Shown here piece by piece: positions 56,172-64,000 of a DNA stretch of 64,000 bases. The notes beneath the pieces are model-generated. The model ran no database searches and was not told the DNA's origin. It was given only the letters and a program-made list of their open reading frames with translations. The stretch is from Cephalopachus bancanus. Lineage: Eukaryota > Chordata > Mammalia > Primates > Tarsiidae. Every line of letters begins with the position of its first letter. Position 1 is the first letter of the stretch. Position numbers and translations under genes: made by a program. The stretch covers positions 3,564,501-3,628,500 of the forward strand of contig JAPVLO010000039.1 in the NCBI GenBank assembly GCA_027257055.1, in the 5' to 3' direction.

Positions 56172-57279
56172 TGAATATTCTCTCTTTTCTAAGATAGAGC
56201 AGATGGTAGGTATCTATTAGGGAGCTGCTTAGGGAAAAATACTCCAGAGGACACTAGGGTTCCTGGCACTGCTTTAGAATGATTTTTGCTCTCTTTGCAT
56301 GAGACTGGCAGAGATTAAGAGTCTGACCACTGTATAATTAAGGCATACAAAGGCAAATCTGTGAGAAGGAGAATCGACTCCTACGAAGCCCTCACCAGGT
56401 GTGTCTCTGCCTAGAAATTCTGCTTGCTTGCATTTTTGGTTGATGATCAGTATTCTTGTTTCCCCTTTACCTTAAGTAAGACTAAGGAAAGTTGTTGATA
56501 GTTTTCAACACAGGTCCATGGTCTCTGCCTCAAGAAGAGAGAAGATAATCTAATATTCTAATATCCTCATCTCTTCAAAAAACTATAGCTCAGCATGGGA
56601 CATCAGCTGGAGGCTGCTGGCAAAACCATCTGGCCTGGTCCCAATCCCTCAACGATCAGTGCCGGACTCACCCTGCCTTGGTGGGTGACGATTCCAGTCT
56701 TCTGGCCAAGGATGGGAGGACTGGGAACAACTGGGTGGTTTAGGGGTATCCCATTTTAAGACACAGTAGCATAAGAAGCCTTCCTGCTGCCCTCCTGTTC
56801 CTAGCTCTTTGAACTCCAAATAATGACTGTGTGGTTTGATTGCTTGGAATGTTGCCTTTGCTGGGCCCTAAAACTTCCTCTCACAAGATTCCTCTTATCG
56901 TTAGTGAGAAAATAGATTACACTGGGCACTATGCCTATCACCTAGCAGAAACACAAAATACATTAGGGGACTCTAACTTGGTTATGTTTCCTTCTAAATG
57001 GTCTTTTAGTGTTTGTAGTTTATAATTTTTTAAAAGAAACTTAGACTCAGGAATCTTACATTTGGGGGGGTTTAAAAATTATTTTTGTTGTTACTTTTTG
57101 TTCATTTGTTTTACAACTTTCTCATCTACCAAAACTAGGCTGATGATGACACAATCGTCTTTCTTTACACACAAGTGCAGTCAAACTGATTAGCCTTTAA
57201 CATTTTCCAATCCTATTATTTGTAGATTCTCCTACTTTTCAATGAGTAAATAAAACAAGCTGGGAATGAAACATTTATT
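56170..57279. other. Unassigned non-coding DNA
   Basis: 1.1 kb with no recognised repeat or gene. Confidence 0.4.
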
Positions 57280-57640
57280 TTGGCATCACACCAACCTAAT
57301 TAAACTGCAGTTTCATTAGGCTGCAGCAGGCTGCTGAAAAATAATGTAATTGACCTATTAAAAGTTACTACTTCAGTTCAGTTTTCTGAGCTATAAGAAA
57401 TTGCACTGTGATTCAAAACACCTAGTTACCTTGACAAAACCAGCCAAAGAGCAAAGAACTAAAAGTTACAAAGAATGGAGAGAATCCAATTAAAAAGGAG
57501 ACAGGCAACAAGATGCTCTCTCCAATCCCAGTTACTTGGAGGAAAGCAATAAATGAAATATAAAATGGAAGCTAATAAAGTTCTAGTTGTCTCCTCCATT
57601 GACTAAGCATTGTTCACAATGGGGGTAGTGTGAGATGCTC
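57280..57640. promoter_or_regulatory. Candidate enhancer-like element
   Basis: Repeat-free DNA with CCTAATTAAACTGC (TAATTA at 57297-57302), GTAATTGACC, CTTTGACA-like words and a perfect SOX-type inverted pair ATTGT-TC-ACAAT (57609-57620). Dense developmental-factor-like motifs in AT-rich DNA suggest a conserved enhancer. No conservation data are available here, so this is inference. Confidence 0.25.
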
Positions 57641-58182
57641 TCCCCAAACTTAACAAGGCAATTGTTTAAGGCACAGAAATTTGTTCTTTGCCTGGTATTG
57701 TTCCATGTCACATATCACTCCTGCTATCATTGTTTGGTATCAGCAGGCCCATTATTCTGCATTCCACTCCCTCCCCCAGACTAGTGGTGAATGGGAACTC
57801 TTGGTTCTGAGGCTGTGCATGTGTTCCAAGCTGGCCAATCAAAGCATTGCATGCCTCTGATCACAGTGATTGATTCATTCTATGACCAATCAGAACTGCT
57901 CCTAGGACTTTCCCTGGAGTAACCGGGAAGCCCAGCTATGCTTTCGAGTGTTGAATGTCTGGCTCTGATAGCTTCCGTCCTCTTTCTCGTGGGGAGAACC
58001 CACCTGAGAAGGGGGTCAACAGCAATGAGAGGTGAGATGGGGGTGAGAGGGAGAGAGACAGAGCAAGAGAGGATAACAGGAGGAGAGCATACACGGACAG
58101 GGAGAGAGAAGAATAAAAATGAAGAAATGAGAGAAGAGAAAAATGGGGGTGGAAAGTGAAAATGAAGAAAAAAAGACAAAAT
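57641..58182. other. CCAAT-containing old repeat and GA-rich tract
   Basis: GCTGGCCAATCAAAGCATTG, CACAGTGATTGATTCATTCT and GACCAATCAGAACTGCTCC resemble a common old interspersed repeat whose name I cannot give. 58027-58182 is strongly purine-biased (GA-rich) and produces mirror open frames on both strands. Confidence 0.4.
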
Positions 58183-58689
58183 CCTGGTTCCATTTTTGAA
58201 TCTCCTGGATCTATGATGTTATAATTTAAGTGTTAAAATGTATTTTTCAACTCTGATTGGGGAGGTCCAGAATTAACAGATTCAAAGATATTTCATGGAC
58301 CTGATTCTATTGGCAGTGTCAGGGTCCTTGAGTTCCAAGGGCATCTAGTAATATTTGAAAATTGAAAAACAAATCATTAGCCTAACATTTTAAGGAGCAA
58401 AGATAAAATTAATAACTGCTTAATTATATTTCTCCAAAATGCAACATTATGTCAGCATCATTAATTGTTAAATTTAGTATTCATAAATATTTTATTATGT
58501 TGGAGGACAAGTTGTACATTATTTTTCTCTCATAAGAATTTTCAAATTTATGCAATGATTGCTGAGAAATAGCTAATCATAAATTTAATGAGTTATTAAG
58601 AGTTAATTCACCTCAATAGCAAAGTTATAAAAATTCTTTTGAAACTTTTACTGTCGGTAAAACTTGGTGCATTTTAATTTGGTTTATAT
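58183..58689. other. Unassigned AT-rich DNA
   Basis: Nothing recognised. Confidence 0.4.
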
Positions 58690-58890
58690 CAAGTTTTCTC
58701 AACCTCCACACTACTGGCATTTTGAGCCAAAAAATTCTTTGTTGGAGGGAGGATGGGGAGCTGGCCTGTACCTTGTAAGATGTGCAACAGCTTCCACCCA
58801 CCAGATGCTGGTAGCCTCCCTTAACTTGTGACAACCCAACATGGTCAAAATATCCCTTTACAGGCAAAAGCGCCCCAGCAGACAATGATT
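58690..58890. mobile_element. MER20-like hAT element
   Basis: TTTTCTCAACCTCCACACTA, CTGGCATTTTGAGCCAAAAA, ATTCTTTGTTGGAGGGAGGA, CCACCAGATGCTGGTAGCCT and TTGTGACAACCCAACATGGT follow MER20 in order. The minus-strand frame 58625-59008 reads through it and is not a gene. Confidence 0.85.
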
Positions 58891-59723
58891 GGTTCCCATG
58901 AATGCCCGGGGCAAAAGAAAACTTTGATATGTCCCTGATTATGTTAGATATATAATCATTACTTGAGGGACATAACACCCAAGCTATGAATCTGAGACAC
59001 ATATCCAATTTTTACAGTGTTTGAGAGTCCCCAGTAAAATCTACCTCTAGTTTCAGGTGACCTCCATAAACACAGCTAAGAGTCTATCATTAATGAGCTA
59101 AGAAGGACCCTTGAATGAGGCCCCCTCAGCAGCTGGAAAATCAATAGGTCACCTGTTGCTGTATTTTTATAGAGTAACTTGTATTTTTATAGAGAGGCAA
59201 CATGATCGAAATGGGAAGATGCATCTCTGCCTTCTGCAAGGGGAAGGGGCCATCCCTAATCAGCACTTACCAGTGGTTTTGTTTCACTGCAGCTAGACCA
59301 TCAGAGGTCTGCAGGGAAAGAGTGAGGCTTCTTTCCCAAAACAACAGTCAGCGTGGCTGGGGAAGGAGGAAAAAACTCCATTATAAAAGACCCCAAAAGA
59401 CTCTAAAAAATAACCACCCTCTCTGATGAAGAGGAAGTCAAAGGCGATGGGTTTTGCTAAACATTCGTCGCCAGCAAAGCAAGAGAGAACATTCTGTGTA
59501 GATGAATTCTAAAGTGTAGCCGGATTTTGCAACTCACCAAAAGGGCCTCTTCCCTGGGTCTGAAACTCCAGCCAGGAGGCTTCCTTGGGGATGGGTGTGG
59601 CACAGAGAATCCATCAGAGCTCTTGAGGACTTTCTTGTGCCTTAGAGTATGTGGGGAAAACTCAACAGCCACACCATGGAAGGCAGGGTAAGGTGAAGAA
59701 GGGGAAAAATATGGTTGCAAAAC
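58891..59723. other. Unassigned non-coding DNA
   Basis: No repeat recognised; short frames on both strands are unsupported. Confidence 0.4.
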
Positions 59724-60274
59724 ACAGCATTCTTTTTTTTTTAAATCAATATTTTTTATTTTAAAATTGTGGGGTACAGTTAAGGGTTAGGTATACAAAT
59801 ATGCATCGTTCAGGCACCCTTGTTGATAAGGGGGGTCTCCCCATCCCCAGACAGATATTGGCTACCGTTAATCCCACCTCCCATCCCCCCCCAAGTTTCC
59901 CACCACTGTCAATCCTTTTCTTATAGTATTACAATAGATGTTCAAGGTCCACTATATGAGTGAGAACATGTGATACTCAGATCTTTGTTTCTGTGAGAGA
60001 TCACTCAGTATTATAGACTCTAGTTCCATCCAGGTTGCTGCAAAATTCATGATTTTGTTCTTTTTTATGACTGCGAAATATTGACCTCCCGTATGACCCC
60101 ACAATCCCCCTACTGGGAATATACCCTGAAGAACTCAAATCACTCTATAAAAAAGATACCTGCACACGTATGTTTATCGCAGCATTGTTCACAATAGCAA
60201 GAACCTGGAACAACCATGCTGTCCATCAAAAGAGGACTGGATTTAAAAAAATGTGGTACATATACAGCATACTT
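59724..60274 (-). mobile_element. L1 insertion with 5' inversion (twin priming)
   Basis: ACAGCATTCTT (59724-59734) and ACAGCATACTT (60264-60274) flank an L1 in minus orientation. Its 3' part (59735-60079) runs from poly-T through the 3' UTR to GACTGCGAAATA. The adjoining 60080-60263 is L1 ORF2 in the opposite (plus) orientation: TGACCTCCCGTATGACCCC, CTACTGGGAATATACCCTGA, GCAGCATTGTTCACAATAGC and TGTGGTACATAT. In L1 the two segments are neighbours, separated by only about 10 missing bases at the breakpoint. This is the classic signature of twin priming. Confidence 0.93.
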
Positions 60275-60489
60275 CTAAAACCAGGTCATGTTTGATACTC
60301 TTCATCAAAAGCAAAGTGTATTCTAGAAAACAGTCTGGAAACTTGCTTTTATGAATTTGGAAGAAGGAAGACAAAAAGCCCACATGAAATTCCAGGGGGG
60401 GCTGTGGTGATGCTCACTTTAATTCTCTGTCTGGAAAAAATTATAAGTAAGACTTGGCATGTTTAGAAGGGCATGGGCTTTGGGGATAA
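60275..60489. other. Unassigned non-coding DNA
   Basis: Nothing recognised. Confidence 0.4.
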
Positions 60490-60685
60490 CACAAGCTGAG
60501 CATGACTCTCAATGCTATTTCTCGATCAGCTTTGCGGGGCCAGGGAATAAACTTAACTTCTCTAAGCCTCAGTTGGTCTCATCTCTAGAACAGTAAAGAT
60601 AATAGTAATGTTTACTTGTAGGTTTGTGTTTGAGTTTACTTTAGAAACCTCACAAAAGGGTCTAACAAAAAGTGGTCCCTTGAAA
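60490..60685 (+). mobile_element. MIR-like
   Basis: TAACTTCTCTAAGCCTCAGT, TGGTCTCATCTCTAGAACAG, TAAAGATAATAGTAATGTTT and ACTTGTAGGTTTGTG follow the sense MIR 3' half. Confidence 0.65.
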
Positions 60686-60795
60686 CAGTTATTATTCATG
60701 ACCCTGTGACATTTCTGGTTTTACGGTATTGAGCAACATTTATTTATTTTTTCTTTATTTGTATGTTTATGAAGAGGACCATAAGGGATTATGTC

Positions 60796-62161
60796 TTAGG
60801 GTGTTGGGAGCCAACATCTATAGCTACATGGCTGAGGCCTGTAAAGGCCCATCTGGAAGATCACCTCTGACATAGGATATCAGTTATACCTATAATATTG
60901 GCGTGTGATTGGTGACCAGTGTGCATACGTGGCAGTAAAGCCTGATGGAAAGCTGCTCAGCAGAATTATCTTATATGATTCTAAGTTGTATTTCTTTCTA
61001 GATATTTTTCAAACTTCTATTTTCTTGGCAGACTGGTGAGTCAACTCTTAAGCAGTTTCCCCTAGAGCTAAGATTAGAGACTAAATTACCATCATAGTCT
61101 TATTGCCTGTTCCTGGCCAGGCAGAAACGACTGCTTTTGTCCCGTTACAGGCTATGCATTTCCTTGTCTTTGTTTTGTTAAATACTGAAAACTGTCTGCA
61201 GCCCAAAGCCATTAACTTGGCGACTATGCCTTTGTTTCATACCGAAACTCTGTCTGCCTCTGTTTACCTCAGCCCGAGGCCATGTGGCCATGCATTTCCT
61301 TACTCAGGAGTGTGAAAGCTACTATATGATTTCTAGAGTAGACTTGTTAGGATAAAATATAATTTATACACTTATAGTTACGTTTTAGAGTATATTTGAG
61401 CAAATTTATGCTTGCTGTTTTGTTTCTTTTGGCTACATTATTTCAATATAATAGTTACTATGCGATTTATAAAAGAATTAAGGATATAGCATAGTATTAA
61501 AGTTCAATCATTACAAAAATTAAAGTTTAGACATAGAAAATTCATTTAAGTCATGGTAAGGTTTTATAATTTAAGAATAAGTTTTAATTGTTATAGAATT
61601 ACAGGACACTACATTCCATAATAGATTAATAGAATAACTGAGTCATTTAAGTAAACTTACAGATTATAGTATAGTGTTAAATTGATAATATTAATCGTTA
61701 AAAATATTAGGAGTCAGTAAACTTGGATTTAATTTAGAAAAGTTTTTGTATTAATCAGGGTCTGGAACAAAGAGTATAATGTGAATGATTTATTGAACAT
61801 TGTGGAGAACACTTTGAAAAATCCGTATTAAAATTGTATACCTGTAAATTTAATGTAAGTTTTGTGAAACACGTCATGTATCATGGAATTGTAATTGTTT
61901 GCTTGGAACTTGCAAGTCTCGTGATGCGTAATTTGCATAGGAATGTGTACGCCCCCAGCAAGTGATTGTCACACTGCTGGAGGGTATAGAAAATGGTATA
62001 TAAGTTGGAAGGAGTTCAAATAAAATTTGGCTTCAGTCCTGATCAGACTGTTCCCAGAAGAATGGCCTCAGAGTCATTTTCTTCTCTCCGTCTTGATCCA
62101 CCGAAGCGGTCTAACCTTACCCTCATATAAGTCGGGGCTGGCAGAGACCCCGACATTAGGG
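60796..62161 (+). mobile_element. Solo LTR of a class II (ERVK-like) endogenous retrovirus
   Basis: The LTR (60802-62155, 1,354 bases) begins TGTTGGGAGCC and ends GAGACCCCGACA. A perfect 6-bp duplication TTAGGG lies at 60796-60801 and 62156-62161; six bases are typical of class II/beta-type integration. No internal retroviral genes are present, so the provirus has recombined to a solo LTR. A TATATAA box (61997-62003), an octamer ATTTGCAT (61931-61938) and AATAAA (62019-62024) give plus orientation. The very short TATA-to-AATAAA distance implies a short R region, as in betaretroviruses. U3 is long and AT-rich. No protein is encoded; the 70-codon frame at 61103-61315 is unremarkable. Confidence 0.85.
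61997..62024 (+). promoter_or_regulatory. LTR core promoter and poly-A signal
   Basis: TATATAA at 61997-62003 is followed 15 bases later by AATAAA at 62019-62024. Transcription would be expected to begin about 25-30 bases after the TATA box, so the polyadenylation signal lies at or just before the start site. Confidence 0.6.
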
Positions 62162-62575
62162 AACTTTTAATCTTCCCTGGTGTTTATTATTGTGACTTTG
62201 CATATCGGTGTGGCTTAATGACCAACTAACCATTCATTGACCACATCATTAGAAAGTAGCATTTCTTTCCAGAAAATTGGCATGTCTGTTATGACTCAAA
62301 GTACTTGGAAACAGTTATCCACAAACTAAGGTGAGTCAAAAGTTGTGAGAAGAAAACCAAAGAACATAATTCCTTAAGAGGTAGACAGGTTCATAAATCT
62401 ATGTATGGAAAATGTGCTTTTAAAAGGATTGAGCATAAAGCATCTGGCATAAAACATTAAAACATACCTAGGTCAAACAAAAAAAAGAATAAAAGACATC
62501 ATTATTTCAGTAGTCTTATTTTTGAGCAATTTTTTTAGTAACCAGGAAATATATTTTTAAAACCTATATTTTATT
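62162..62575. other. Unassigned non-coding DNA
   Basis: Nothing recognised. Confidence 0.4.
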
Positions 62576-62912
62576 GAATAAATATATATATATGTATATA
62601 TATATTTTTTTTTCCTTTTTTTTTGAGTTGGAGTCTCACTCTGTCGCCCAGACTAGAGTGCAGTGGCCCCTCCTGGCCACCGCAGCCTCGACCTGCTTGG
62701 CTCCAGCAATCCTTCCACCTCAGCCTTCTGAGTAGCCGGAATTACAGGCATGCACTACCACACCCGGCTGATTTTTTGATTTATTGTAGAGATGAGGTCT
62801 CGCCTGCCCAGGCGGGTCTCGAACCCGCGGGCTCAGGCAATCCATTCACCTCAGCCTCCCAAAGGCACGGGATTACAGGCTGAGCCACCGAGCCCGGCCA
62901 GAATAAATATAT
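62576..62912 (-). mobile_element. Young lemur-type Alu beside (TA)n
   Basis: GAATAAATATAT at 62576-62587 and 62901-62912 flanks an antisense Alu ending GAGCCACCGAGCCCGGCC at 62900. The left arm has GTCTCGCCTGCCCAGGCG, the 4-nt-gap variant. A short TATATGTATATATATA lies between the left duplication and the poly-T, as in the copy at 18694. Confidence 0.93.
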
Positions 62913-62979
62913 TTTAATCTATTGGTCTTGATCCTAATAAAAGCTTGAAGAACTGACTTAAAATAAGTAAAAAAACACT
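62913..62979. other. Short unassigned spacer
   Basis: Nothing recognised. Confidence 0.4.
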
Positions 62980-63102
62980 CTCCTTTTCTCTCTGTGTCTC
63001 TCTCTGTTTCCCTCTCTCTTCTCTGTTCTCTCTGTGTGTATTTCTTTGTTTCTCTTTATTTCTGCTTGCCTTTCTATCTCTTTCTCCCTCTGTCTCTGTC
63101 TG

Positions 63103-63155
<53 letters not shown>
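62980..63155. repeat. Compound microsatellite: TC-rich then (CA)n
   Basis: An imperfect TC/TG-rich tract (62980-63113) passes directly into a CA run (63115-63155). Open frames on both strands here are repeat-derived. Confidence 0.95.
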
Positions 63156-63159
<4 letters not shown>

Positions 63160-63739
63160 TACAAATACACACACTGTAACAGACATTCCCCCACTGGGCA
63201 CATTGTGTGAGGTTTAGGACAGAAAGCTTATGCTGAACAAAATGCAAAACATAGCTTCATTTTACCACAGATTTTTATTTATTTCTCCTAAACACCCATA
63301 GAATAAGATCAGCATTCCATCAACTGCCCAGCCAAGGACAGAGTGAAGAGAGCACCGTTCATCCATAAGACAATGAATCACAAATACTTCTCCCCAACTG
63401 GTACCCTTCCAAGGACATTATTTTGCTAACTCCCCTCTACATGCCCCCTATTTTTATGCTATGGTCCATTTTAGGCCAGGATTCTTGTGCCCCTGTAAAA
63501 AGGGTTTTGTGCTGACTTGCAAAAGGTTTTTTAGATGCTCATATCATGACTTAAAGACCTACGGTAATGATGTATAGAGCATCCTTTGATGTCTACAACT
63601 AGTTAGGATGTAGGTGACTGCTTGTTTTATTAACATGTTTCGAACTTTGAACTGCAAGATTCTTGAGGACAAGGATACTGTTTTATTTTTTGTTGTAACA
63701 TAGAAAAATAATTTTTTTAAATGGTTCTTAAATAAAATA
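63156..63739. other. Unassigned non-coding DNA
   Basis: Mostly unrecognised; GCAAGATTCTTGAGGACAAG near 63653 hints at an L2 end. Confidence 0.35.
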
Positions 63740-63875
63740 ATCACTCTTGGGTAACACTCTTCATCACAAAACCTGACCTTTCCCAATTGAGTAACCTTGT
63801 TCAAGTTGTTTCAGCTCTCCAAACCCCAGTCTTCTCATTTGTAACATGTGGATAACCACAGTCTTTTCTGCTCCA
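63740..63875 (+). mobile_element. MIR-like
   Basis: TGAGTAACCTTGTTCAAGTT, GTTTCAGCTCTCCAAACCCC then AGTCTTCTCATTTGTAACAT and GTGGATAACCAC track the sense MIR core. Confidence 0.65.
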
Positions 63876-63884
63876 TTGTCTGTT

Positions 63885-64000
63885 TTTCCTTTTCTTCTGA
63901 GCATATGGCAGGGTTACAGGAGGGCAGACAGACCATGTGACTAGTTCTGGCCAATGGGATTTGGTGGAAGTAACGTGTGTCACTTTCTGGTCAAATCATT
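63885..64000 (+). mobile_element. Start of ancient LTR-like repeat, cut by window end
   Basis: GACCATGTGACTAGTTCTGG, CCAATGGGATTTGGTGGAAG and TAACGTGTGTCACTTTCTGG are the 5' part of the same common old repeat seen at 29000-29420. It continues past the window. Confidence 0.5.

Noticed and set aside
58625..59008. 127-codon minus-strand frame
   Set aside because: It crosses a MER20-like element.
60796..62161. TTAGGG pair as an interstitial telomere repeat
   Set aside because: Only one hexamer on each side, exactly at LTR borders; it is a target-site duplication.
62997..63203. Cys-Val and Arg-Glu rich frames on the minus strand
   Set aside because: Pure translation of the compound TC/CA microsatellite.

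Overview
This window looks like an AT-rich, gene-poor stretch of a primate nuclear genome, most probably from a lemur (strepsirrhine). Most of the Alu copies are dimeric but differ from human AluS/AluY. They share the 5' end GGC-TGAGCCACCGAGCCCGGC (read on the antisense strand), a CCGCAGCCTCGACCTGCTGGGCTC right arm and an ACTTGGAAGGCTGAGGCGGAAGG block, which I associate with lemur Alu subfamilies. No galago/loris tRNA-monomer SINE was seen. Older AluJ-type copies and monomers, MIR, L2, MLT/MaLR LTRs, MER5/MER20 and a Tigger element are also present, as expected for a primate. Species and chromosome cannot be named from the sequence.

No protein-coding gene, tRNA, rRNA, CRISPR array or bacterial-type feature is supported. 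Nearly all open reading frames of 60-180 codons are explained by Alu, L1 or microsatellite sequence read in a chance frame. The only recognisable protein relic is the C-terminal part of L1 ORF2 (11280-11666, minus). Two repeat-free stretches have splice-like borders around an open frame (2062-2521 and 39817-39960). They are listed as weak exon candidates only.

Layout. 0-6 kb: a split MLT1 LTR, a second MLT1 and unassigned DNA. 6-16 kb: Alus, two L1 3' ends, an L1 ORF2 fragment, an L2 carrying an Alu, and a very faint ORF relic at 13.5 kb. 16-32 kb: sparse repeats (MIR, L2, Tigger, hAT, MLT) between long repeat-poor blocks with homeodomain-like motifs. 32-48 kb: several L1M 3' ends, a tandem Alu pair, an MLT nested in a MIR, and MER5. 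45-50.3 kb: a dense cluster of seven Alu copies. 50-60 kb: MIR, L1M and MER20 with more repeat-poor sequence. 59.7-62.2 kb: an L1 with a 5' inversion, then a 1.35-kb solo LTR flanked by a perfect 6-bp TTAGGG duplication. 62.5-64 kb: a young Alu and a compound microsatellite.

There is no operon-like or pathway logic. The window is best read as a layered record of transposition in non-coding DNA. The strongest directly visible results are insertion structures: target-site duplications of many Alus, twin-priming inversion of an L1, the solo LTR, nested elements, and a 4-5-nt gap defining an Alu subgroup. No previously undescribed molecular system was found. Family names were recognised from memory without a repeat database, so subfamily labels are approximate and the boundaries of old repeats are uncertain by tens of bases.
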